From: CAXBID01 sp963815305
Lineage (GTDB): Bacteria; Bacteroidota; Bacteroidia; Flavobacteriales; Flavobacteriaceae
Length of the DNA stretch: 64,000 nt
Assembly (NCBI GenBank): GCA_963815305.1
Contig: CAWFFW010000001.1
Location: forward strand, 2,728,001 to 2,792,000
Direction of reading: 5' to 3'
Shown: positions 1 to 9,217 of the stretch, in pieces
Numbering within the stretch: position 1 is the first letter of the stretch
How the letters are laid out: the number at the start of each line of letters is the position of its first letter
The notes under the pieces: model-generated
What the model saw: only the letters and a program-made list of their open reading frames with translations
What the model was told of the DNA's origin: nothing
The model's database searches: none
Translations under genes and position numbers: made by a program

Positions 1-29
1 TAACACTAACTAAACTAATTATTTATATT

Positions 30-1262
30 TTAATGTTCATTTAATCTAAAATCTGAATAAGCATCCATACCATGCTCATGTACATCCAATCCTTCAAGTT
101 CTTCTTTTTCAGGAACTCTAATACCCATAGTTTCCTTCAAAGTAAATATGATTATAAATGCGGATACGATACAAAATACCGCATAAGAGCCTACACCAAT
201 TAATTGACTTATAAATTGATCCATACCTGCCAATTCACCAAATATACCTACAGCCAAAGTTCCCCAAATACCACATATTAAATGAACAGCGATTGCCCCT
301 ACTGGATCGTCTAATTTTAATTTATCAATAAAAGCAACAGCGAATACGATAATAGCACCAGCAATGGCACCAATTAAAATAGCATCAGTAGGACTCATTT
401 GATCAGCACCTGCTGTGATACCAACTAATCCTCCTAAAATACCATTTAAAAACATCGTTAAATCTAAGTTTTTATACATAGCTGTTGATACTAACATGGC
501 GACAACACCACCAGCTGCAGCTGCTAAACATGTTGTTACTAATGTTAATGACGTTAAAGCTGGATCTGCAGAAAGTACTGAACCTCCATTAAACCCAAAC
601 CATCCTAACCATAATATTAATACCCCAGCAGTTGCTAAAGGAATGTTATGACCTGGTATAGCTTGTGGTTTTCCGTCTTTACCAAATTTGCCAATTCTAG
701 ACCCTAATAACCAAACGGCTACTAAAGCTGCCCAACCACCTACCGAGTGAACTAAAGTTGAACCTGCAAAGTCGTAGAAAGGCGTTTCTAAGGTTTGTAA
801 AAAACCACCACCCCATTTCCATGAACCAGCAATAGGATACACTAAACCAACATACAACAAGGTAAAAATCATAAATGGTACAATTTTCATACGCTCAGCT
901 ACAGCTCCAGATACAATAGTTGCAGCTGTTGCAGCAAACATCCCTTGGAATAAAAAATCTGTCCAATAAGTGTAGCCCTCGTTATAAGTTAAATCGGCAG
1001 CAGCGGCAGCATCCAAACCAAATCCTGCAAAACCAAAAAATCCTGAAGAGCCTTCAGCAAAACCTGGGTACATTAAGTTAAAACCTACTAAGCAATATAA
1101 AAGTAATCCTACGGTAATGATAAAAATGTTTTTAAATAATATGTTTATTGTATTTTTTTGTCTAGTTAGTCCGATTTCTAAAAATGCAAAACCAGTGTGC
1201 ATAAAGAAAACCAGTGCTGTACAGATCATCATCCATACATTATTTGTTGTTAATAATTCCAT
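30..1262 (-). CDS. amt: Ammonium transporter (Amt/MEP/Rh family)
   Basis: A 410-residue inner-membrane channel for ammonium uptake with about 11 hydrophobic segments. The Amt signature is visible: FAGSTLVHSVGGWAALV with the first pore histidine at about residue 172, WLGWFGFNGGS near 220-230, and GAIAVHLICGIWGT with the second pore histidine at about 327. It ends in a short charged cytoplasmic tail. It lies 28 bp downstream of a PII gene on the same strand, the usual glnK-amtB pairing, so PII probably gates this channel. A second Amt paralogue is encoded 0.5 kb upstream. Family assignment is secure; which of the two is the high-affinity form is not visible. Confidence 0.95.
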   Translation of the reverse strand: MELLTTNNVWMMICTALVFFMHTGFAFLEIGLTRQKNTINILFKNIFIITVGLLLYCLVGFNLMYPGFAEGSSGFFGFAGFGLDAAAAADLTYNEGYTYWTDFLFQGMFAATAATIVSGAVAERMKIVPFMIFTLLYVGLVYPIAGSWKWGGGFLQTLETPFYDFAGSTLVHSVGGWAALVAVWLLGSRIGKFGKDGKPQAIPGHNIPLATAGVLILWLGWFGFNGGSVLSADPALTSLTLVTTCLAAAAGGVVAMLVSTAMYKNLDLTMFLNGILGGLVGITAGADQMSPTDAILIGAIAGAIIVFAVAFIDKLKLDDPVGAIAVHLICGIWGTLAVGIFGELAGMDQFISQLIGVGSYAVFCIVSAFIIIFTLKETMGIRVPEKEELEGLDVHEHGMDAYSDFRLNEH

Positions 1263-1290
1263 AATTAAATTTTTGTGTTTTAGATGATTA

Positions 1291-1629
1291 TTATTTTAAG
1301 GTCTCGCCACCTTTTTCTCCCGTTCGTATTCTATAGCATTCTTGTATATCAGATACAAAAATTTTACCATCACCTACTTCTCCAGTTCCTGCAGCACTTA
1401 TAATAGTTTGTACTGTGGTTTCAGCAAAATCATCATTTACTACAATAGAAAGATATCTTCGTTGTATATCGCTAGTGCTGTAAGAAACACCTCTATAAAC
1501 ATGTCCTTCCTTTTCATTGCCCAAACCAGTAACATCCCAGTAAGAGAAAAAGTTTACGCCTACATCATGTAACGCTTCTTTAACTACGCGATACTTTGAT
1601 TTTCTAATAATTGCTTCAATTTTCTTCAT
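1291..1629 (-). CDS. glnB: Nitrogen regulatory protein P-II (GlnB/GlnK)
   Basis: A 112-residue PII signal protein, the normal family length. It begins MKKIEAIIRK. The T-loop region (about 37-55) has a tyrosine at about 50, near where enterobacterial PII is uridylylated, but the surrounding sequence (RGVSYSTSDIQRRY) differs from the classical one. The nucleotide-binding signature TGEVGDGKIFV and the terminal RTGE are present. PII senses 2-oxoglutarate and ATP/ADP and controls Amt channels. The gene sits between two amt genes, all on one strand, which fits GlnK-like control of ammonium uptake. Whether it is covalently modified in this organism is unknown. Confidence 0.95.
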   Translation of the reverse strand: MKKIEAIIRKSKYRVVKEALHDVGVNFFSYWDVTGLGNEKEGHVYRGVSYSTSDIQRRYLSIVVNDDFAETTVQTIISAAGTGEVGDGKIFVSDIQECYRIRTGEKGGETLK

Positions 1630-1718
1630 AATAATATTCTGTTTTCGTTTAGTTCGTATAAAAATTGAAAAATTAGGTTACCGTTTAATCTAAAAAACTA
1701 ACCTATTTAATCATATTG

Positions 1719-1752
1719 AAAAAAAATGCCTTATTTACATAAGGCATTTTTA
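1719..1752 (-). terminator. Rho-independent terminator after the upstream amt gene
   Basis: A perfect 9-bp stem (ATGCCTTAT, loop ttac, ATAAGGCAT) is flanked by an A-run on its left, read as U-run on the minus strand. It would end the transcript of the amt gene at 1779-3083 and separate it from the glnB-amt pair. The T-run on the other side makes it potentially bidirectional. Confidence 0.75.
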
Positions 1753-1778
1753 AATGTTTATTCAAAATGTATAAAAAA

Positions 1779-3083
1779 TTAATCTTCATCCATTTCTCTT
1801 TGTCTCTTACCTGGGTAAGCAATAGATCCGTGTTCAGAAATATCTAGACCTAAAATTTCTTCTTCTTCAGTAACGCGCAATCCAAATGTAGCTTTAAGAA
1901 TACCTAAAACTATAAATGATAATCCAACAGCCCAAACTGCGTATGCTAAAACACCAATGGCTTGAGCTCCTAATTGTGCAGCACCACCACCGTTGAATAA
2001 ACCAATTCCAGTATCACCATCTACGCCCCAAAGACCAATAACTAAAGTACCCCATGCACCCGCAACACCGTGTACAGAAGCAGCTCCAATAGCATCATCA
2101 ATTTTAAGTTTTTTCTCGATAAATTCAATAGCAAATACCACAATAATACCACCTATAAGTCCTGCAACAATAGCTCCTGTAGCCGTCATGTTACCACAAC
2201 CCGCAGTAATACTCACTAAACCGGCTAAAGTACCATTTAATGTTTGTCCTAAATTAGGTTTTCCGTACCAAATCCAAGTTGTGAATAGAGCTCCTAAACC
2301 ACCTGCCGCAGCAGCTAAATTAGTAATTAAAACAACTGTTGAAGCTGCAGTAGCATCATCACCACCCCAAGCTAATTGAGAACCACCGTTAAAACCAAAC
2401 CATCCTAACCAAAGGATAAATACTCCTAAAGTTGCTAATATTTGGTTGTGGCCTGGTATAGGCATTACTTTTCCATTTACGTACTTACCAATTCTAGGTC
2501 CTACCATAAATGCAGCTACAAGTGCAGCCCATCCACCTACAGAGTGAACAATTGAAGAACCTGCAAAATCAATAAATTCAGCAGGCATAATACCATCTGT
2601 ATCATTTAACCATCCTCCATTCCATTCCCATCCACCTGCAATTGGGTAAATAATGGCCGTCATAATTAATGAAAAGATAGCATACGTTGTATATTTTGTT
2701 CTTCCTGCTATGGCACCAGATACAATGGTTGCCGCTGTTGCAGCAAACATGGTTTGAAAGAATAAATCAGCACCTTCACCTTGCATGAAACCACTCCAGA
2801 AAAACCATCCGTTTGAAGATTCACCATACATAAGCGAGTAACCAACAAACCAAAAGGAAAGTGATCCAACGCAAATATCAAGAAAATTTTTCATGGCGAT
2901 GTTTACGGCATTTTTTGCTCTTGTCATTCCAGATTCAACTAATGTAAATCCAGCTTGCATAAAGAATACGAGAATACCAGATAATAGCATCCAAAGCATT
3001 CCCATATCGCCTTTTACAGATTCAGCTAAAGCTTCAACTGCTGAGGCATCTTGAATTATAAGGGGCATGTTTAATAAAGACAT
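1779..3083 (-). CDS. amt: Ammonium transporter (second Amt paralogue)
   Basis: A 434-residue Amt-family channel with a longer periplasmic N-terminus than its neighbour. Conserved elements are GSSIVHSVGGWAALV (first pore histidine), WLGWFGFNGGSQLAWGG, and GAASVHGVAGAWGTLVIG (second pore histidine). The C-terminal cytoplasmic tail, RVTEEEEILGLDISEHGSIAY, resembles that of the other Amt in the window (ELEGLDVHEHGMDAY), so the two are paralogues. Terminators or hairpins lie on both sides, suggesting its own transcript. It is encoded between an outer-membrane porin and a PII protein in a nitrogen-uptake block. Confidence 0.95.
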   Translation of the reverse strand: MSLLNMPLIIQDASAVEALAESVKGDMGMLWMLLSGILVFFMQAGFTLVESGMTRAKNAVNIAMKNFLDICVGSLSFWFVGYSLMYGESSNGWFFWSGFMQGEGADLFFQTMFAATAATIVSGAIAGRTKYTTYAIFSLIMTAIIYPIAGGWEWNGGWLNDTDGIMPAEFIDFAGSSIVHSVGGWAALVAAFMVGPRIGKYVNGKVMPIPGHNQILATLGVFILWLGWFGFNGGSQLAWGGDDATAASTVVLITNLAAAAGGLGALFTTWIWYGKPNLGQTLNGTLAGLVSITAGCGNMTATGAIVAGLIGGIIVVFAIEFIEKKLKIDDAIGAASVHGVAGAWGTLVIGLWGVDGDTGIGLFNGGGAAQLGAQAIGVLAYAVWAVGLSFIVLGILKATFGLRVTEEEEILGLDISEHGSIAYPGKRQREMDED

Positions 3084-3120
3084 ATTTTATAATTTTTGAG
3101 GGTTAGTATTAAGAGAACTT

Positions 3121-3152
3121 AAGCTATTGTTCATGAGAACAATAGCTTTTTG
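3121..3152. other. Perfect hairpin between porin and amt genes
   Basis: A 12-bp perfect inverted repeat (AAGCTATTGTTC, loop atga, GAACAATAGCTT) lies between the porin gene and amt, both on the minus strand. The T-run follows on the plus-strand side, so it is not an ideal minus-strand terminator. It could be a processing or attenuation structure in the amt 5' leader. Function is inferred from position only. Confidence 0.5.
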
Positions 3153-3191
3153 ATTCTCTTTTAGTTATAATAATTTTAAGTTTTTAATTCC

Positions 3192-4238
3192 TTAGAATGA
3201 ATAAATAGCAGCTAAAACAAATGAACCTAAGCTCTTAGATCCAGCCAAATCATTGTCGATAAATGCTTCTTCTGAAGCGCTATCTAATCTAATTTCTGGC
3301 TTAATAGTTAAGTTATCTATTGCAAAGCTACCTGTTAATGTTACAGCAAATACTGAAGCATCACCATCGGCATCACTAGCACCTATGGCACCAAAAAAAT
3401 CAGTTTCCGTGAAATATTCAGCTCTTAATCCAACAGTAAAGCTATCTGAAGTTGCGATTTGTGGATATAAAGCAGCACCTGCAAAAGAACCACCATCATC
3501 TTCAACAGTTAAGTAAGCAGCATTGATTCCTAAAAAGAAAGAATCAGATAAATCAAATCCACCTGTAAAATCTATTTCAGTGAAAGAAGGATCCAATAAA
3601 AAGTTTAAGAATTGTCCTGAATAGCCTAATTGTGCACCAAATGCATAGTCACCAGTCGGGTTAAACTCAGTTAGATCAGTATCATTCATAACACCCAACA
3701 TTAAGCTAAAATCTTCAGATAAAGCAATATCCGCTTTAATACCTGTATGACTGAAAGGACCATAAGAGAATAAATAAGATGTACTGTAGTTAAAGTTAGC
3801 CGTTGGAGAAATAACCTCATAACCTAAAAAGGTATTAAAGTTACCCATTGTTAAGGTTACAGACTCACTAACGTTCCAGTATGCATACAACTGATTAACG
3901 ATATTAGCAGTGCTAGAAATCACCTCATCAGAAGAAGAATACATTGGAGAGGCAAAAATCGCATCAGTACCTCTTGGTCCGAAAACTAAATCGGCAACAA
4001 AACCAGCTTTTTCGCCTTCATAACCTAATACTACATTAGCCATACCTAGAGCAAAACCAGGTAATTGTGCGAAAGATGATCCTGGCGCAATGGCATTCTC
4101 ATCGTTTGGCGCAGTAAAGTTAGCTCTATAATACGCATCTACACTACCACTAACAGTAAATGATGGCTTAGTCTCCTCTTCTTGTGCAAATAAGGCTGTT
4201 GCCATAAAAAGCATTGAAAGTGTAATAATTTTTTTCAT
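3192..4238 (-). CDS. Outer-membrane beta-barrel porin-like protein
   Basis: A 348-residue protein with an N-terminal signal peptide (MKKIITLSMLFMATALFAQ, cleavage before EEET). The rest alternates hydrophobic and polar residues with many Gly/Asp turns, ending ...GSFVLAAIYSF with a terminal Phe, as in outer-membrane barrels. It resembles the Bacteroidota porin group annotated as 'porin' or 'outer membrane beta-barrel protein'. Its place directly upstream of amt and glnB suggests a role in passage of nitrogen compounds, but substrate is inference. It reads away from gltBD across a 450-bp intergenic region. Confidence 0.75.
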   Translation of the reverse strand: MKKIITLSMLFMATALFAQEEETKPSFTVSGSVDAYYRANFTAPNDENAIAPGSSFAQLPGFALGMANVVLGYEGEKAGFVADLVFGPRGTDAIFASPMYSSSDEVISSTANIVNQLYAYWNVSESVTLTMGNFNTFLGYEVISPTANFNYSTSYLFSYGPFSHTGIKADIALSEDFSLMLGVMNDTDLTEFNPTGDYAFGAQLGYSGQFLNFLLDPSFTEIDFTGGFDLSDSFFLGINAAYLTVEDDGGSFAGAALYPQIATSDSFTVGLRAEYFTETDFFGAIGASDADGDASVFAVTLTGSFAIDNLTIKPEIRLDSASEEAFIDNDLAGSKSLGSFVLAAIYSF

Positions 4239-4638
4239 AATGTTTAATTTTAGTTATTAATTTTCTTGGTTAATTTCCTTAAGAATGGGTTAAAACTATG
4301 TTAAAAACTTTTAACCCCCATAAAAAACAGGGTCAATTGATTCATTTTTATTGATATTTTAATTTTTACCCCATTTTTTTAGAGGTATTCTGTTTATTTT
4401 TTGATTTATTGATTTTTTAACAACCATATAATTTGAATTATTATCAGTCTTTTGGAATTTTTAATGCCTATTTTATGATTAATCTAAGCTTTCATTATGG
4501 TTAATTAACAAAACCCTATTTATTGTTAAATATTTAACGATTGAATATTTATTAAAAAATTAAAGTATTATTGATATATGCTTACAATTAGCTTCTGTTC
4601 ACTTCTAAAATCGAAATAATGAAATACCCTTTATTGTA

Positions 4639-4669
4639 TTTCAAAATCTTGTCCATATATTTACGTTTC
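4639..4669 (+). promoter_or_regulatory. Candidate Bacteroidota-type promoter of gltBD
   Basis: TTTC at 4639-4642 and TACGTTTC at 4662-4669 are separated by 19 bp, close to the Bacteroidota consensus TTTG-N19-TANNTTTG. It would give a leader of roughly 20-25 nt before the gltB ATG at 4699. The rest of the 450-bp AT-rich gap from 4239 holds no gene; it presumably also carries the divergent porin promoter, which I could not place. Confidence 0.45.
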
Positions 4670-4698
4670 TACTCAATTTTTAAAAAAATTTGTTGAAT

Positions 4699-7600
4699 AT
4701 GCTGAAGAAACAAGGACTTTATTTACCTGAATTTGAACACGAAAACTGTGGCGCTGGTTTTATTTGTAATCTTAAAGGAGAAAAAACAAATCAAATCATT
4801 CATGATGCGTTAGAAATTCTTGTAAAACTAGAACACCGTGGTGGTGTAAGTGCTGATGGAAAAACAGGTGATGGTGCTGGTTTATTAATTGACATTCCTC
4901 ACGATTACTTTAAACGCGTTTGTGGTTTTAATATTCCTGAACAAAGAGAGTACGCCGTAGGTATGGTGTTTTTACCTAAAGTAAGAAACCAATATCAGTT
5001 TTGTAAAGCTACTTTTGAAAAGGAAATTGCGGCTCAAGGACTTTCCGTTTTAGGATGGCGATTAGTACCCGTAGACTCTACACAATTAGGCGCCATAGCC
5101 AAAGCTTCTGAACCCAATATCGAGCAGATATTTATTGGAAAAACAGAGCCTATTGATAAAGCTACTTTTAAAGCTAAATTGTACGCTGCTCGTAAAATTA
5201 CTGAGCACGAAATTAGAAAATCTAAAATATCTGAAAGCTCTTATTTCTATCTTCCAAGTTTATCTACAACCACATTAATATACAAAGGTATTATCATGCC
5301 CGAAGATATTGGTCCATATTATACCGATTTACAACAAATAGATTTAGTAACGCGCTTAGCATTAGTACATCAACGTTTTTCAACCAATACCATGCCTACT
5401 TGGGAATTGGCGCAACCTTTCCGTTTTATGTGTCAGAACGGAGAAATTAATACACTTCGTGGTAACGTAAGTAGAATGCGTGTTCGTGAAGAAATCATGA
5501 AGAGCGAAGTTTTTGGGGCTCAAATTGAAAAATTATTTCCTATAATTCTTCCAGGAAAATCCGATTCAGCATCTATGGATATGGTGGTTGAATTATTAAC
5601 GCATACAGGACGTTCTTTACCTGAAATTATGATGATGATGATTCCTGAAGCTTGGGAAAAACACCAAACCATGTCTGAGGAAAGAAAAGCTTTTTACGAG
5701 TATAACTCTTGTATTATGGAGCCTTGGGATGGACCCGCTTCTGTACCTTTTACAGATGGTGATTATATTGGAGCACTTTTAGATAGAAATGGTTTAAGAC
5801 CTTCAAGATATACCGTTACCAAAAGTGGTAAGTTAATTATGTCTTCAGAAATTGGCGTGGTTGATATAGACCCCGCTGATGTAGAAAGTCATGGCAGATT
5901 GAAGCCCGGAAAAATGTTCTTGGTAGATATGAATAAAGGTCGCATTATTGAAGATGAAGAAATTAAAGATAAAATAGTTTCAGAAAGACCGTATAAGGAA
6001 TGGTTAGATAAAACAAGGTTACATTTAAAAGATGTGCCTTATACCAACGAAACCTGTCCTATTGAAACCATTGATATTAAAACAAGGCAACGTTTGTTTA
6101 ACTATACTTTTGAAGATATTCAAGAAGTTATAACGCCAATGGCATTAGTTGGTAAAGAAGCTTTAGGATCTATGGGAATAGATACACCGCTAGCTGTTTT
6201 ATCAGATAGACCTCAGTTAATTTCAAATTATTTCAAACAATTATTTGCTCAAGTAACCAATCCGCCATTGGATGGTATACGTGAAGAAATTGTTACAGAT
6301 ATTAGTCTAAATCTGGGTAAAGATCGAAATATTTTCAGTATTACCGAAAGACAATGCAGAAAATTGAGAATACAAAACCCGGTTATCTCTAATGCTGATT
6401 TGGAGAAAATTAGAAGTATTTCCATAGAATCGTTTAAAGCTGAAACTATTGAAATATTGTATCCAAAGTCCGAAGGGCTTAATGGTCTTGAAGATGCCTT
6501 AGAAGATATTATTATCCAAATTACAAAAGCCTTAGACCGAGGAACAAATATTATTATTTTATCAGATAGAGGCGTTAATCAAGAATTTGCTCCAATACCA
6601 GCATTGTTAGCCTGCTCGTATGTAAACCATCAAATGAATCGTTTACGTAAGCGTTCTTCTTTTGATATTATTATTGAATCTGCAGAGCCACGTGAACCAC
6701 ATCATTTTGCTACTTTATTTGGTTATGGTGCTAGTGCCATTAACCCTTATATGGTTAACGAAATTATAAGAATGCAAGTTAAGGAAGGTTTCATAACTGG
6801 AATGACTGAAGAAGAAGCCGTTAATAATTTCAATAAAGCTATTGGTAAGGGTATTTTAAAAATAATGAATAAAATTGGAATCTCTACTTTAAGATCATAC
6901 AGAGGTTCTCAAATTTTCGAAATTGTAGGTTTTAGTTCTCAATTTGTTGAAAAATACTTTCCTTATACCGCTTCAAGAATTGAAGGTATTGGTTTATATG
7001 AAATTGAAAAAGAAATCAATGAGCGTTATAAGTATGCCTATCCAGATAATTTAATTGACAAACGTTTAGGATTAAATATTGGTGGGGATTACAGATGGAG
7101 ACGAAATGGTGAGCGCCATTTATTCAATCCTACTACGGTTTCAAAATTACAACAAGCAGTTCGATTAAGTGATCAATCTGCTTACGATGTGTATTCAAAA
7201 GCCATAAATGAACAGGCTGAAAATTTAATGACCATACGTGGTTTATTTGAGTTTGATAATTTAGATCCTATTCCTATTGAAGAAGTTGAACCTTGGACAG
7301 AGATCGTGAAAAAGTTTAAAACTGGTGCCATGTCTTATGGCTCAATTTCTCGTGAAGCACATGAAAATTTAGCCATTGCCATGAACCGTATTGGTGGAAA
7401 ATCTAATTCTGGCGAAGGCGGTGAAGATAGAAACCGTTTTCACCCCGATGTAAATGGTGATAGCCGTAATTCGGCAATAAAACAAGTAGCTTCAGGTCGT
7501 TTTGGCGTGACTTCGCATTATTTAACCAATGCTAGAGAAATTCAAATTAAAATGGCACAGGGTGCTAAACCTGGAGAAGGTGGGCAGTTACCAGGATATA

Positions 7601-9213
7601 AAGTATTGCCGTGGATTGCTGCGGCTAGAAATTCCACCCCGTTTGTGGGCTTAATTTCACCTCCACCACATCACGATATTTATTCCATTGAAGATTTAGC
7701 ACAATTAATTTTTGATTTAAAAAATGCCAATCGTGAAGCTAGAATTAATGTGAAATTAGTATCAGAAGTTGGGGTTGGTACTATCGCAGCTGGTGTTGCA
7801 AAGGCAAAAGCCGATGTTGTTTTAATTTCAGGATATGATGGTGGTACTGGAGCATCACCTTTAACATCACTAAAACATGCCGGATTACCTTGGGAACTTG
7901 GTTTAGCAGAAGCACAACAAACGCTTGTTTTAAATAACCTCAGAAGTCGAATTGTTGTAGAATGCGACGGCCAATTAAAAACAGGACGTGATGTGGCCAT
8001 TGCAGCATTATTGGGCGCTGAGGAATTTGGTTTTGCAACCGCTCCTCTGGTAGCTTCAGGTTGTATTATGATGCGTAAATGTCACTTAAACACTTGTCCA
8101 GTTGGTATTGCCACCCAAGATAAAGAATTACGTAAAAACTTTAAAGGAACACCAGAACATGTTATTAATTTCTTCTTTTATATCGCTGAAGAATTAAGAG
8201 CTATAATGGCGCAATTAGGGTTTAGAACACTGGGTGAAATGGTTGGACAAACGCATAAAATAAACGCCAATAATGCGATTAAACACTACAAAGCTAAAGG
8301 ACTTGATTTATCAAGTATTTTATACAGACCCGCTGCTTACAGACAAATGATTGTTAAAAATACTGAAAAGCAAGATCATAACTTAGATAATGTTCTCGAT
8401 TTCACTATTCTAAAAGACTCACATAGAGCCTTGTATAGAAAAGAAAAGATGACTTTAGCTTACCCTATAAGAAACATAAATCGTGCTGTTGGTGCTATTG
8501 TTAGTAATGAGATTTCTAAAATCTACGGTCACTTAGGATTGCCAGAAGATACACTAAACATCAACTTTACAGGATCGGCAGGACAAAGTTTTGGAGCTTT
8601 TGGCGCTCATGGTTTAACTTTTAAACTTGAAGGTAATACAAACGATTATTTAGGTAAAGGTTTATCAGGAGCTAAACTTATTGTTAAAAAGCCTGTTAAT
8701 GCTGATTTTGTAGCTGAAGATAATATCATTATTGGAAATGTGTGTCTGTTTGGAGCTGTTCAAGGTGAGGCCTATATAAATGGTATTGCTGGCGAGCGTT
8801 TTGGGGTTAGAAACTCAGGAGCTACTGCAGTCGTAGAAGGTGTAGGCGATCACTGTTGTGAGTATATGACAGGCGGTAAAATTATTGTTCTAGGGAGCAC
8901 AGGTAGGAATTTTGCTGCAGGTATGAGTGGCGGTATAGCATATGTTTATGATCCAGAAAACAAGTTTGTAAACGGTTTATGTAATACAGAAACTATCGAA
9001 TTTGAAGCTATTTCTGATGAGAATGCTACAGAACTAAAAGCATTAATAGAAAAACATAAATTGTATACTGATAGTAAATTAGCTACAAGATTATTAAAAA
9101 ATTGGGATACAAGTTTAGGCAATTTTGTAAAAGTAATGCCAACAGAATATAAGCGTGCATTAAAACGTATTGAGACAGAGGAACCAATGGTAGAAGAATT
9201 AACAACAGCATAA
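4699..9213 (+). CDS. gltB: Glutamate synthase large subunit
   Basis: A protein of about 1504 residues, the usual size of bacterial GOGAT alpha. It transfers the glutamine amide to 2-oxoglutarate to form glutamate. The N-terminal Ntn-amidotransferase begins after a short propeptide at Cys in HENCGAGF. The central domain and FMN-binding synthase domain follow (GAMSYGSISREAHENLAIAM; GEGGEDRNRF; GYDGGTGASPL). The 3Fe-4S cysteines are in CIMMRKCHLNTCPVGIATQ, and the C-terminal beta-helix is GXGXG-rich (GERFGVRNSGATAVVEG). I chose the ATG at 4699 (MLKKQGLYLPEF); a TTG three codons upstream is possible. It is followed 4 bp later by gltD. Confidence 0.97.
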   Translation: MLKKQGLYLPEFEHENCGAGFICNLKGEKTNQIIHDALEILVKLEHRGGVSADGKTGDGAGLLIDIPHDYFKRVCGFNIPEQREYAVGMVFLPKVRNQYQFCKATFEKEIAAQGLSVLGWRLVPVDSTQLGAIAKASEPNIEQIFIGKTEPIDKATFKAKLYAARKITEHEIRKSKISESSYFYLPSLSTTTLIYKGIIMPEDIGPYYTDLQQIDLVTRLALVHQRFSTNTMPTWELAQPFRFMCQNGEINTLRGNVSRMRVREEIMKSEVFGAQIEKLFPIILPGKSDSASMDMVVELLTHTGRSLPEIMMMMIPEAWEKHQTMSEERKAFYEYNSCIMEPWDGPASVPFTDGDYIGALLDRNGLRPSRYTVTKSGKLIMSSEIGVVDIDPADVESHGRLKPGKMFLVDMNKGRIIEDEEIKDKIVSERPYKEWLDKTRLHLKDVPYTNETCPIETIDIKTRQRLFNYTFEDIQEVITPMALVGKEALGSMGIDTPLAVLSDRPQLISNYFKQLFAQVTNPPLDGIREEIVTDISLNLGKDRNIFSITERQCRKLRIQNPVISNADLEKIRSISIESFKAETIEILYPKSEGLNGLEDALEDIIIQITKALDRGTNIIILSDRGVNQEFAPIPALLACSYVNHQMNRLRKRSSFDIIIESAEPREPHHFATLFGYGASAINPYMVNEIIRMQVKEGFITGMTEEEAVNNFNKAIGKGILKIMNKIGISTLRSYRGSQIFEIVGFSSQFVEKYFPYTASRIEGIGLYEIEKEINERYKYAYPDNLIDKRLGLNIGGDYRWRRNGERHLFNPTTVSKLQQAVRLSDQSAYDVYSKAINEQAENLMTIRGLFEFDNLDPIPIEEVEPWTEIVKKFKTGAMSYGSISREAHENLAIAMNRIGGKSNSGEGGEDRNRFHPDVNGDSRNSAIKQVASGRFGVTSHYLTNAREIQIKMAQGAKPGEGGQLPGYKVLPWIAAARNSTPFVGLISPPPHHDIYSIEDLAQLIFDLKNANREARINVKLVSEVGVGTIAAGVAKAKADVVLISGYDGGTGASPLTSLKHAGLPWELGLAEAQQTLVLNNLRSRIVVECDGQLKTGRDVAIAALLGAEEFGFATAPLVASGCIMMRKCHLNTCPVGIATQDKELRKNFKGTPEHVINFFFYIAEELRAIMAQLGFRTLGEMVGQTHKINANNAIKHYKAKGLDLSSILYRPAAYRQMIVKNTEKQDHNLDNVLDFTILKDSHRALYRKEKMTLAYPIRNINRAVGAIVSNEISKIYGHLGLPEDTLNINFTGSAGQSFGAFGAHGLTFKLEGNTNDYLGKGLSGAKLIVKKPVNADFVAEDNIIIGNVCLFGAVQGEAYINGIAGERFGVRNSGATAVVEGVGDHCCEYMTGGKIIVLGSTGRNFAAGMSGGIAYVYDPENKFVNGLCNTETIEFEAISDENATELKALIEKHKLYTDSKLATRLLKNWDTSLGNFVKVMPTEYKRALKRIETEEPMVEELTTA

Positions 9214-9217
9214 TGTC

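Noticed and set aside
7680..8000. Minus-strand frame inside gltB
   Set aside because: Shadow of the conserved FMN-binding region of GltB.
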